From assembly GCA_963921825.1 (NCBI GenBank), contig OY997591.1:50055825-50119824 (forward strand): a stretch of 64,000 nt of DNA, written 5' to 3'. Source of the DNA: Erodium maritimum. Taxonomy: Eukaryota > Streptophyta > Magnoliopsida > Geraniales > Geraniaceae. A program made the translations under genes and the position numbers. Positions 9,717 through 20,137 of this stretch are shown here, piece after piece (positions within the stretch are counted from its first letter, which is position 1; each line of letters begins with the position of its first letter). Under the pieces are notes generated by a model. It ran no database searches and had not been told where the DNA came from. It saw only the letters and a program-made list of their open reading frames with translations.

Positions 9717-10108
9717 TGGGCTTATATCTAGGAGAACAAGCTTCAGGTTTGGCTTTAATCCCGCTTTTATTTTTCAAATTGTTGCTGATTTTTGGTACCC
9801 TTTTATGGAACTGAGACAATTGTTTGGTTTTGGCAGAGGTTTTTTGTGTTTTGATAAGGTTTTGTCTTAAAGTTCAACTCGGTCTGTGTTTTTGGGTTTT
9901 GTGTTCATTGAAATGCTACTGCTATTGATGGTTATCATGGTTTGTGTTTCTTAGTAATGTGTTTAAATGTACTTGAATTTGAATCTAATTGGTGTTTTTT
10001 GTATGGTTTATGTCTAATATTTGGTGTTTGCAATTGAGTTAGTTTTCATTGAAATGCTCTTGTTATTGATGGTATATACAAAGTACACAGATTATGGTTT
10101 AATACATT
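9717..10108 (+). pseudogene. SWIB gene fragment, copy 2 (exon end plus intron)
   Basis: Exon end 9717-9746 gives AYI-stop-ENKLQ and then a GT donor at 9747. The following ~360 bp match the intron of copy 3, including TTGAATCTAATTGGTGTTTT. The exon joins the AT-rich spacer at GGG, without the transit-peptide part seen in copy 3. Nothing downstream in the window completes a SWIB domain. Confidence 0.7.
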
Positions 10109-10397
10109 TTAGCTTTTGCTAGGCCTATCGGACTCGATTAGTTGGGTGACATATTTTTAAGGAAATCTTCATGTCTTTTAGCTTGTCTGGTGAGTTATAT
10201 CTCTTGCATATGTTCTTTGGCTAGATGATCAACTTGAATCTCAGTCAAGCTCGACTCTATCATCACCGTTAGTTTTGATTTTCTATTTTTATTTTTCTGC
10301 ACGACCATTGCTTCTGTCATTTTAATTTATTTTCATGTCTAATTTACTAAATTATTTGTAATCTATCTTCTCTTGGTTTGGAAAAATCACATATGAT

Positions 10398-10839
10398 ATT
10401 GAACATATTGATTTATCCTCTCTATGATATATCTGTTACGTGTTTGCTAAAGATTGAAACTTTAGTCATATATGTTGTGCTATATGATGGAATGGATATG
10501 TTATTCGTATATATACACCTAATATGTTGCTTTTATACCATTTCACTTGTTGCTACTCTCTTTTGCAAGTAGCTTCTTTGACACAATTTATCTTGTGAGT
10601 GAACTCTTCTACTTCGTGAGCTGTAAGAGCTTCAGTCGTTCCACAGGTTCCAAAGGTTGTTTTTGGTGCACTAGTTGTTCTGTCTTATGTTCAGTTTCTT
10701 TATTATCAGTTTAGAGGTCTCTGTAGTGTTACTTTTGTTGAGGTTTTAACCTTGGTTGTAGTCTTTTAAGACACGTTAGAGCCGTTCCTGGCTATCTGTC
10801 ATTTAGACAGGGATATATAAAGCATCACTGATAAAAAAA
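10398..10839 (+). mobile_element. Short retroposon copy with A-tail (LINE/SINE-type)
   Basis: ACATATGAT occurs at 10389-10397 and again at 10840-10848, right after GATAAAAAAAA. This flanks a ~440-bp insert that resembles a LINE 3' end truncated at its 5' side. No coding frame or tRNA-like head was recognised. The duplication is short and A/T-rich, so support is moderate. Confidence 0.45.
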
Positions 10840-10848
10840 ACATATGAT

Positions 10849-11652
10849 GATATGAAGATACATAATCTACAAGAGGGCCTAGGCGAGTGGATTCGACATA
10901 TCTACAATGCCTCCAAACAAATTAGTTCTGCCATCACCAGGTACAATATCAACTAGATTATGTTCTCAAATTTCAGATTGAGTGGTTTTTAGGTGCACAC
11001 CGTGTTTGCTTGATTTTGGTTTGCTTCACATGTATCATAATGTGACTCTTTATATTTGTTTGGATATGGGATTGGTAAACTCTATATTGTGACTTTTTTT
11101 TGTTTTTAAATACTTCTTTGACTTGTGGTGTCTTATAATTGATGATTCTAACAAGGTTGTGGAAGAAAATTTTAGGAATACATGTATCAATTCATTAGAT
11201 TTCGTCGAAGATCATCACGAGAATATTGCATGTGTAGTATGAAAGTTGTAATGTGAAGCATTTGGTGCATAAGCATGATGTGTTGTCAATGCATCATCCC
11301 TATATTCTTTTTTGAATGATTTCCTTTTGTTTAATTTCTCTCATGTTAGTGCTTGCTTCAAATAAGTTCTTCATTTATTTATTTTTATATGTTTTTTTTT
11401 TCAGATTGAGATGTTCACATATAAAAAGCATTTTTGTTGCATACAACTGTTCACATATCCATTAGGAAAAAGAAACGTGCACCATCATATATCCTTATGA
11501 TCACAACACATCATTTTACCCGATAAAAATTAGAATATTCTATGGATCAAAACATAAAGCATACACAACTATGGGTTTGGGCTTCAGCACACAAGTAACA
11601 CCAACTATGGATTTGGACTCCAGCACACAGGTAACACCAATTGTAGGTTTGG
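10849..11652. other. No clear feature; possible stray exon at 10849-10940
   Basis: 10849-10940 reads DMKIHNLQEGLGEWIRHIYN and on to SSAITR before an AG/GTACAA donor-like site. It could be an exon remnant of an unknown gene. The rest to 11652 is T-rich intergenic sequence. Confidence 0.25.
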
Positions 11653-11654
11653 GC

Positions 11655-12819
11655 TTAGATTTAAATTTCAAACTAAACCTTTTAGTTACAAATATGGGTA
11701 AGATGGTCTCAATTTTTTGTTTTTAAGTGTACCCTCTAAGACTGGATTCAATATGGGTTTCAATTTTTTTTTTAAATAGGACAGATTAAGCTTGATATGC
11801 CAAAAAATGATCTTGGGAAATCATAATCTAATGCTTTTATTTGGTATGATCAGAAATAGGGAGGAGTCACCACCAGTGACGTCCATGGCCGGAGGCCATG
11901 GCGTCGCCGGAGGCCATGGCGTCGTCGGAGGCCATGGCGTCGTCGGAGGCCATGGCGTCGCCGGTGGTGATTCATGTGTTTAGTATGTTTGTTTATGTGT
12001 TGTGTTTTGGATTACATAATACTCCAACTGTGAGATAGACCTCGTCGGTAGGAAGGCGAAGAAGAAGGGGGCAGTGTTCTATGAGGCGACTAAGGTTTTT
12101 GAGAGTTGAGAGAGTTTTAGCTGTGTTCATGTTTTCATTAGGATCTTTCAGATTTAAGGTTCAAACTAAAACTTTTAGTTACAAATATGGGTAAGATGGT
12201 CTCAATTTTTTGTTCTTAATTGTACTCTTCTAAGTCTGGATTTAATATGAGTTTCAATTTTTTTTAAAGGATAGATCAAGCTCGATATGCCAAAAAATGA
12301 TCGTTGAAAATTATGTTGGAAGTCATAATCTAATTCTTTTATTTGGTATGATCATAAAGAGGGAGGAGTCACCACCGGAGATGTCCATGGCCGGAGACGT
12401 CCATGGCCGGAGGCCATGGCGTCGACGGTGGTGACTCTTGTGTTTAGTATATTTGTTTATATGTTGTGTTTTGGATTACATAATGCTCTAATTGTGGAAT
12501 AGACGTCGCCGGTAGGAAGGCGTAGAAGAAGAGGGGAGTGTTCTGTGAGGCGACTAGAGTTTTTGAGAGTTGAGAGAGTTTTTGTTGTGTTCAACGTTTT
12601 CATTAGGATCTTTCAGATTTAAGGTTCAAGCCAAACCTTTTAGTTACAAATATGAGTAAGATGCTCTCAATTTTTTTTTTGTTTTTAATTGTACTCTTCT
12701 AAGTCTAGAGTCAATATGGGTTTCAGTTTTTGTAAGAGGACAGATCAAACTTGATACGCCAAACAACACAGCATAAATACACAACTAGCACCGCGCAATA
12801 ACGCGGTGCAGTCACCTAG
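11655..12819 (+). mobile_element. Helitron-like element made of ~480-bp tandem units
   Basis: Units begin near 11655, 12150 and 12616, each starting GATTTAA..TTCAAAC/GCC followed by TTTTAGTTACAAATATG. That is about 2.3 copies with periods of about 493 and 466 bp. The last unit runs into a hairpin, GCACCGCG (12788-12795) pairing with CGCGGTGC (12802-12809). CTAG follows at 12816-12819 and then T. A hairpin shortly before CTRR at an A/T insertion site is the standard Helitron 3' end. The 5' TC end was not located and no Rep/helicase is present, so it would be non-autonomous. Confidence 0.6.
11891..11962 (+). repeat. 18-bp minisatellite, 4 copies
   Basis: GGAGGCCATGGCGTCGCC or its GTC variant repeated four times inside the first tandem unit. 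It is GC-rich against a T-rich background. In one frame it reads M-A-S-P/S-E-A repeatedly. The second unit (12378-12430) has only one to two degenerate copies. No surrounding ORF supports translation. Confidence 0.85.
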
Positions 12820-13420
12820 TTTAATAAAAAGTACTAAACAAAAATTAAATTTTAGCTTAAGTATAAAGAATCAAAAAAAATTATTAAAATTAAAAGAAAT
12901 TTTTTTTGGAAAATAATAAAATATAAAGAAAAATATTTTATTCATTTTGAAAAATAAGAATTAATGAATAATGATGAATTAATTAAAGAATTAATTATAG
13001 TATTAAGACTTAATTAACTATTAATTAACTATTAAAAAATTAATGGTGAAGAGGGATAAAGTAGTCATTCAATTCATATGAGTAACTTGATTCAAATTCA
13101 GAAGGGCAAAACGACCATTCTTTGCTTTGCTGTTAGTTTTTACTATCAGAATCGCGTTATCAATATTTTAGGTACTGCATTTGTGATTTTGAAACCATGG
13201 GTAGTGTAGTATTCGTGACTAATAATTAAGGATAACTTTCAATATTTAACCTTAATAAAAATAATGGTTGTAACCATGAGCTCAGAATGAGCGACAAAAC
13301 AATTCATATGAATATGTTATATCACCGAGGATTGTAGTCCATTCAAATTGAAACCACTCCTATTTGATTGATCTGATTCATACAGAAAGGATGTATCAAT
13401 CAAATTTGTCTAACATTATC
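12820..13420. other. AT-rich, no recognisable feature
   Basis: Low-complexity A/T sequence after the Helitron-like end (to about 13030), then unique sequence without an ORF. Confidence 0.4.
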
Positions 13421-13429
13421 TTTTCTTCA

Positions 13430-14070
13430 CCTTGAGAACCATATAATACCACGTTTATTTTGAGTTCTTTTTGATTGCGTCTTACTAATGCTCATAGACA
13501 AATTGGAAGATGTTTCATTATGTGTGTAAAGTTTATTTGCCTTAGCATATAATTGGTCATTCCTGCTGCTCGTGTAGACATTTCTATCTGGAAAATTTCT
13601 TGACCTTGGTATTGATTTTGAACCAATAATTCTTGATTTCTTTGTCGTTACTCGAATTGGTCCTCTATGTATGTATAATCATAGTATTCTCCATAAACGA
13701 TCTTATAAAAATAGTCGTCAATCTCCACGTTTCTTTGGTTTGAGTCCACAGAGTGATGACGCCAACAAGAAATCAATGTCATGTCTTCCCACTTGACCCA
13801 CCTTTGTCTTGGAGCACCAGAAACTTGTCTTTGTCATTCTGGTTTTCTTCAAGTGTTGTCAGGCCTCAATAACACTCGATGTTTGTTGAGCAGCACCGAA
13901 AAAGTCCGACTAGTATGACCAAGAAGACATACTTCTCCGCATTCTTTCGACATGACCGCTTATTTGCCGACGAGATACCAAATTCGGGAAGCCTTTTCGG
14001 GCGATTGAAAATCAGGCACTTAGATACACTCATTTTTGGAATACTTCAAATCATCGTCAAAGTGGATATT
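13430..14070 (-). pseudogene. Pong-type ORF1 (Myb/SANT-like) relic
   Basis: The minus strand reads RWVKWEDMTLISCW and then, after a frame change, KEIKNYWFKINTKVKKFS and later RNDQLYAKANKLY. These match the order of motifs in plant PIF/Harbinger ORF1 proteins (WS-x-x-ED-x-x-LI-x-x-W; K-x-x-W-x-x-IN-x-x-V-x-KF; ND-x-x-x-x-A). ORF1 is the DNA-binding partner of the transposase. Many stops and at least one frameshift make it non-functional. No matching transposase ORF or ends were found nearby. Confidence 0.5.
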
Positions 14071-14079
14071 CGAAATGGT

Positions 14080-15369
14080 TGAGCAAGTAGGTAAATGGAT
14101 TACAAGTATGGTTTTTATGCATGATTGAGTGAGAATCAAACATAGATGTGTTGAGGATTTATTTATGGTATTTATAGGGAATTTTTTTGAAAATTTTAGG
14201 GTTCAAAAATTAACATTTTCATAGACATGATTGGGCTTATACTTGTTGTATATATGGGAACGTGCTCTTCTTTATGTATATATATCATCGTATTGAAGTT
14301 GCAATAAAAAAAATGCTTCTTCTCTCAGTTTATATATTTTATCACAAGCATTTTATGTATGTTATGTTCGTAGCTTCAATAACTCACAACATTGTCAATA
14401 TTGTGTCATGTACCATTTACATACCGTTTGGCCTTAATAATATTTCACCATCTACAATTGTTTAGAAATCTTACAACCAACAACACTAAGGCTGAAAAAA
14501 CTAAAATCATACAAAGAGGACAAAAATACTTTGTGCCCCTGTAACACACATAACCAAGGTTCTATGTCCCCCATCAAAACAAGTCAAAGTTTAGTAATAC
14601 TAACAGAAAAGACCAAAATAGTTGGTAGTTGGAGGCTTCAAAGGTGTTGTTGGAGTCTTCAATAGTACTTGTTTTACTTTCGTTGTCTGTATTTGTCGAT
14701 ATCACATTAATGTTAGTTGAGCTCAAAAAGGGGTGAAGTACAATATTTCAGGATCTTTATCCCTAAGAAAGGGACAAAAGACCAAAAGATAAAAAAAAAG
14801 CACTAATCAAACAAAGGCCTTCGACAGAACAAAGACAAACAAAGGTCTTCAAGAGAACAAAAGCAAACAAAAAACCATATACAACAAGTAAACTAGGCCA
14901 CAACCAAAAAAATGCTGCAACTTCAAAACCGAAATTGAGCCACAAGAAAACTCATTCTGCAACATGCCCAAAAATCTAGCTCATGCACACCTTTTTACTT
15001 ACTGTTTATAAGAATCATTAGCTAAATCCAAGCCTACTCCTACAGCACGCCCAAAATTCTAGCTCCTCCTACAACTCTACCCATTCTGCAACATCCCTTA
15101 TTATTCTACATTAAACAAATTATATAACAAGAAATCAAATTCTTAGATTCAATGCAAGGTAACCCGACCCCATTATCTACTTTACACTAAAGGGATGGAT
15201 TGAAAGATAATCAGATTGTCATTTTCACATTAGCATGATCAGACTTGCAACTTAAGAACCAAGCAATTACAAACTCAAGGGACTAAAACAAAAACAAAAG
15301 GAGACAAGATATTAAAACACACGATACTAATAGAGCAATGCTTGAAAAAGAGCATGGTCAATGTTCAAC
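14080..15369. other. No recognisable gene
   Basis: A/T-rich intergenic sequence. Short frames (14262-14465 plus, 14763-14945 minus) are low-complexity and unsupported. No terminal repeats or poly-A-flanked insert were noticed. Confidence 0.4.
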
Positions 15370-16959
15370 TTATCTTTCAAATGTAAGGAAATACCTCATC
15401 AACACCCCAGTGTCATCAAATCGGGAAAGACTTAGCACTTCAACAGCTCTTTGGCGGTCTTTTATCTTACTCTCAATGACTTTTTCGGCTTCACCTATTT
15501 TGGCATTGTGTTGGGCTTGAACTTCATCTCCTCCTCCAGCTCTAGACTTCCTTGTGATCATCTTCTCTAATTCCTCTTATAAAGCCTCTATATCAAATTG
15601 TAATACAAGGGAATATTTTTTTCCACTTTCTCCATTTTGCTCCCCACTCTTGTAGCAAAGCCTCGTTCCTTTGTTTTTCAGCATCATCTTCCACTGGTGG
15701 GAGTATAGAATACTCCGACTTTCTCAGTTGAACTTCCGCTGGACCCTTCAGGAGTGGGGATGGTGGTGGTGGACCCTTTGGGGGTGCTGGACCCTTCGGG
15801 GGCGCCTTTGGGAGTGGGGGTGGCAGACCGTTCAGAAGCGCCTTTGGGAGAAAGGGTGGCAGACCCTTCGGGAGCGCCTTTGGGAATGGGGTGAGGGGGG
15901 GGGGGGGGGGCAAACCTTGGGTCACAACTTGGGCCAGTTGATTGGTCTTCATCAACAAGACTGGAAATCCTTAGGCCAGTAGGTCTCTTGTCATCAATAG
16001 GCCTTGATAGTGCTGAGAGAGGCCACTGATCCTGTGCTTTCTTACCCCCTTCCCGGAACCTTGCGTCCTCGCAGAAAATACCTATACTATGCAGTAGACA
16101 ATAACCTAGTTCTCTCCTAACTTGGTTCGTAGGATCGGTCAAGTTTGCATATTTCTCCTCATCCCGCAAATTTCCAAAGGTAGTTCAAACAGATTAAAGT
16201 TTCTTCCAGACAATGAATCAATTTATGCATGTTACTTGGAATATCAAGGTAGCTACACCCGAATGGAAATTTCGTGGACCCTTGGATGTACTCAGTCTTC
16301 AACTCCCAAAATTGGTCATATCTTGCAAACGCAATGAGATACATGTTGAACCGAGCGAATCGGAATGTGAGGGATCTTTCTCGTAGGACCGTCAAAACCT
16401 CATCCATCTTCTCTAAACTTTTTGGATCTATAACGGGTTTGTTGGTTACTTTCCAAGTTACAATTACATCAATCAACTCTATCTTCTCCCTGCCCTAGGG
16501 CTGACGTTGAAGTACAGGAGCTTCCAACATTTTTCCGTTTCCGTCTACCTTGATCAGAGGCGGATCTAGGAATATAATTTAGGGTATGCCATCGATCATT
16601 ACTAAATGCGGTACAAAATAAATGGAAATGACATTCATATGGAAAATACGCGCAAACCACGTGCAAACTTCGTGCAAGAAAGATCTTAAAATAGCTATAA
16701 TTTTTTCATACGAACTCAGATTTAGACCTGTATGATATCAAATCGAAGGCAACTGAAAAGTATATGATTGTATATAATTTTTTTAAATAAGGGTATGCCA
16801 TGGAATACCCTATACCTCTCTAAATCCACCCCTGGCCTTGATGATATCAGTGCTTGCTGCTGCCTTGATGATTTTAGTAATGAAGGAACTGGGAGGCTCG
16901 CCTTTCAAATAAAACGGCCCTCACATTCCAAAATCCACATTAATTTGAGCCACAGCCAT
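15370..16959 (-). pseudogene. ORF-X copy 3, interrupted by a hAT element
   Basis: Starts at ATG 16959. It contains GEPPSSFITKIIKA, is then split by a 280-bp hAT insert (16555-16834), and continues through TFRFARFNMYLIAFAR, QFWELKTEYIQGS and CLEETLICLNYLWKFAG. A frameshift near 16165 precedes NQVRRELGY. The proline-rich tract is the longest of the three copies, and a second frameshift precedes the helical tail (RAGGGDEVQAQHNAKI). The end, at 15370-15420, extends past the palindrome centre (FDDTGVLMR and beyond), so this copy preserves C-terminal sequence the others lost. A G-run of about 18 near 15895-15912 may hide a sequencing-length error. Confidence 0.55.
16555..16834. mobile_element. hAT-type MITE inside ORF-X copy 3
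   Basis: Terminal repeats are CAGAGGCGGATCTAG and CTAAATCCACCCCTG (inverted). The flanks ACCTTGAT (16547-16554) and GCCTTGAT (16835-16842) form an 8-bp duplication with one mismatch, as expected for hAT. No coding capacity. The copies at 6790 and 9060 lack it, so it arrived after the duplication. Confidence 0.8.
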
Positions 16960-17044
16960 CACAAGTGTCCGCCGCGATTGAAGATAAGTTTTTTTGTGGA
17001 CGAGAGAAACCTAAGGTTGAAGGGTTGAAGACATAATAAAATGG

Positions 17045-17249
17045 GCCATTTTGTTTACATTAAATTGTGGGATTTCCCGCCCCCATCTCTTTTTTATTAT
17101 TATTTTTCTTAATACTCAGCTTATTTTGCCGTCTTTCTTTGTAATCTTATCTTATTATAATCTTATAAATTATTATAAATTATAAAAACAAAGTAAACTA
17201 CTGACTTGGCAGCTGATGTGGTGCTTTCCTTTTCCACAAAACTCTATTC
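17045..17249. promoter_or_regulatory. Short intergenic space of a divergent gene pair
   Basis: ORF-X (minus) and the SWIB relic (plus) start on opposite sides of this stretch of about 200-300 bp, so it would have held both promoters. No specific element can be assigned with confidence. Confidence 0.35.
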
Positions 17250-18090
17250 TTTGTCCTGAGAGCTCTCGTAGAATCGGCTCTCTTCCATGTTCACCTTCAA
17301 GCGCGGATTTATGGCGCCATTCACTCTCTCATTAGCGTCCTTTTTTCTTCCCACTATCAACGGATTCAATACCATCAATTTCATTCAATGCCATTACTTC
17401 CCCTCTTTAATTGTATAGGTTATAATCCCAAAACACTTTCGGTTCAGTCATCTCCTCTTCTTCGCAGACCCATTTTTCCTCCCCTCTACCAACTTCATCC
17501 CCAGAATCGGTCTTCTGGGTGTTCTATCTTCGTTCGGTCCCGCTCCGTCAGCCTCCTCACGACTCGAACCGTAACCTATGGGCCACCGCCGCCAAGACGA
17601 CCGCCGACCGGGGCCAAGGAATCATGAAGGCCCAACCGGTGTCCCCGAAAATGCAGGAGTTCGTCGTCGTGTCGGAGATTTCTCGCACCGAGGCGCTCTA
17701 GGTGATTTGGGCTTATATCAAGGAGAACAAGCTTCAGGTTTGGCTTCAATCCCGCTTTTATTCTTCGAATTGTTGCTGATTTTTGGTACCCTTTTGTGGA
17801 ACTGAGACAATTGTTTGGTTTTGGCGGAGGTTTTTTGTGTTTGGATAAGGTTGTCTTGAAGTGCAACTCGGTCTGTGTTTTTGGGTTTGGGGTTCATTGA
17901 AATGCTACTGTTGTTGATGGTTATCATGGGTTGAATTTCTTAGTAATGTGTTTAAATGTACTTGAATTTGAATCTAATTGGTGTTTTTTGTATGGTTTAC
18001 GTCTAATGTTTGGTGTTTGCAATTGGGTTTGTTTTCATTGAAATGCTCTTGCTATTGATGGTATGTACAAATACACAGATTATGGTTTAA
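17250..18090 (+). pseudogene. Organellar SWIB-domain protein, exon 1 and intron 1
   Basis: The frame encodes a basic, serine/arginine-rich leader suited to an organellar transit peptide. It then reads GIMKAQPVSPKMQEFVVVSE, ISRTEAL-stop-VIWAYIKENKLQ, followed by a GT donor at 17738. This is the first half of the SWIB/MDM2 fold of plant chloroplast/mitochondrial SWIB proteins, small chromatin- or nucleoid-associated proteins. The lysine codon in EALK is TAG here. The second half (NPANKREI..., ISKLL) is not found downstream, where a LINE relic lies instead. It is the most complete of the three copies. Confidence 0.75.
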
Positions 18091-18289
18091 TATGAAGAGC
18101 AGTTTTGCAAGGAAGGAACAAAAGAGAAACAGGTTCCATTTTTCTTTCTTATTGATTTTATAGATTATGGTTTAAACTCAGATTGATTAGGTTAGTCAAT
18201 CTGAGTCTTTTTCTGGGAATGGATAGATCTTTTCGTCTTTTTTACTCTTAACATTTGATGTGAAGCTCTGGTTAGTTATTATTAGGGTT

Positions 18290-19900
18290 AATGTCATCCG
18301 AGTACCCTAAAAATACTTGGTTTTCACCTGAGTACCCAAACCACATACGCCCATGGCACACCCACACCCTCCCAACCCGCTAAAATATGGAAAGATTTAA
18401 TCGACGAGAAACCCCTCGGATCCCAAAACCAGACCAACGAATTGACATGCTCACGAGCCAACCGAATCCCAACCAACCGAACCTTGATCACCTCTAACTA
18501 ACTCCTCATTTCCCCGAACCCGAAGAGTCCCACTAAACGATAAGTCTCATTCCCCCTCCACAAAAATCTCTGCCACTGAATCGTGATGGCCCTCTGCCAA
18601 CCTATAGAAATAAGAAAATCGGGTCGCCAGCGCAGAGTCAAAAAGACAAGGGTTCTCCCAGAACCATATCATGGTCCCATAACCGAGGTCTCATCTGAAA
18701 GTGTCTAGACCAAACATCATCTCGAACCCTAGATCAAGCACCACACGTCTGATAATGAAAGGCGAAGAACTCGGTAGAACAGGAAGCATGCCGAGATACC
18801 ACTCAGACTCATTCCGCCCGTGACAAGCACAAAAAACCTACCTCTAGAAAGCAGGCCCCTTCGTAGCAAAACGTCACCACCATTTAAGAAGAAGGCTCGT
18901 ACTCACATTAGAAAAAGAGCGAACGCCGAGACCCACCCCCCTCCTCTCGGATTCTTAGACCTCCACACCACTTCCCACGAAACCATGGAGAGACATCTCT
19001 TCACCCTACCTGAGCACAATAAGAACTTCCTTTGTAGACTCCCCAACAGACAAGCCACCCTATTGAGTCCCTATTAAGACCTTCGTTCCCAACTTAGAGA
19101 TGATTAGGTCTCGCATCTGGGAGGTACGCTCTTCCATCGGAATGTCAAGCGCTCGGATGGAGATACATAGGCTTCGGGAAATGAGGGTTTCCGGTTGGGT
19201 CCGTGGCGTTAGCTGAGTGAGCAGTAGGATTGTGTCGTGGAAAGTGCACGATTCTCTGATGTTCTCTATCGTTTCCTGGAACGGAAAGAGGGTGATGATT
19301 CGGTCCATGAAGAGTTGGATAACCAAGCCCCGGATGTTTCATGTCACCGCCAACAAGTTGTAGAGAGCTCAGGGGTTGAGCTTTTTATCAGTAGAGGCGG
19401 CCAACAAAGGCAACCCGATATGTAGTTTCATCGACGTCGGGGACCATACCATTTGAGACATCGATTACCTCGTCATCATCGTATATGAAGTCGGCCTGAG
19501 GTTCTTCGGAAGAGATCATCGTTATATTGGTCTAAATGTCCTCAAGAGTCACCGGAGTGAAGTTCGAAATGGAGTTGAAAGTCGTGGAAGATGGGGTCAA
19601 GATGGAGGTTGATGGCGAACTATTAGGTCTAGCTCCAAGAATCGACTCTGAGGAGCAAAGTGAGAGGGATGAGGTGGAGTAGAGAATCTGGTAGTGGGAT
19701 TAGGGAAGGGACGGTCGTTGACCAACAAGGAGATGGAGGAAGCTCCATCATCGCTGTCTTGGAAAGATAGGGGAAGACAGCTAGAGGAGAGGTACAAAAC
19801 ACAGGTTCACGGGCTCGAGGTTTTTGGGAGAGAACAGATACGCCTAAAAAAAGTTGACTCGTTGATGTTAGTTGTGTTACGCTTTGATTTTCAAGTTCCT
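18290..19900 (-). mobile_element. Decayed LINE (non-LTR retrotransposon) relic
   Basis: The minus strand at 18555-18690 reads LGYGTMIWFWENPCLFDSAL and continues RFSYFYRLAEG. This is the block after the reverse transcriptase of plant LINEs (G-x-G-x-x-I-x-FW-x-D/N-x-W..., then R-x-P-x-L-Y-x-L). Other frames at 19060-19340 and 19597-19797 have gag/ORF1-like serine/proline-rich character, but no single frame survives. The order suggests a minus-strand element with large deletions. Borders are approximate and no poly-A or target duplication was found. Confidence 0.5.
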
Positions 19901-20137
19901 TAACATATGTACTCCCTCCAAACGACTGTTGATTAATTTTGCCACCATTTCACTATTTCATAATAAAGCAAAGACTTTTAGCTACTACAAGCACAATATC
20001 TCCGGTGAACAATAAATGAACCTAGAAGTGAAGGAATGGACTGCATAAAGACAGTCATAAAACAAAGAACAAACAAACTAATTTTTTCACACCAAAGATA
20101 TTTCTCTCACAGAGCCAGCCAAGTCCAGCTACACGAT

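Larger units (their letters stand above)
5814..10073. repeat. 4.3-kb palindrome (two ~2.1-kb inverted arms)
   Basis: The left arm 5814-7944 and right arm 7971-10073 are inverted copies around a 26-bp centre. AAGTCTTGCCC at 7934 meets GGGCAAGACTT at 7971. Both arms hold, from outside inward, a SWIB intron/exon fragment, an AT-rich spacer and ORF-X. The arms have separate point changes and indels, so this is an old duplication rather than an assembly fold-back. A third copy at 15370-18090 lies in the same orientation as the right arm. Confidence 0.85.

Noticed and set aside
5814..10073. Reading the palindrome as an assembly or chimera artefact
   Set aside because: The arms differ by many substitutions and indels, and a related third copy exists. 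An artefactual fold-back would give identical arms.
11792..11983. Glycine/histidine-repeat ORF (MAGGHGV units)
   Set aside because: Produced by the 18-bp minisatellite read in one frame. No start context or conservation in the next unit.
6674..16959. Firm assignment of ORF-X to a virus coat or nucleocapsid family
   Set aside because: The general look is suggestive only. No diagnostic motif was seen and no search could be run, so it is left as unrecognised.
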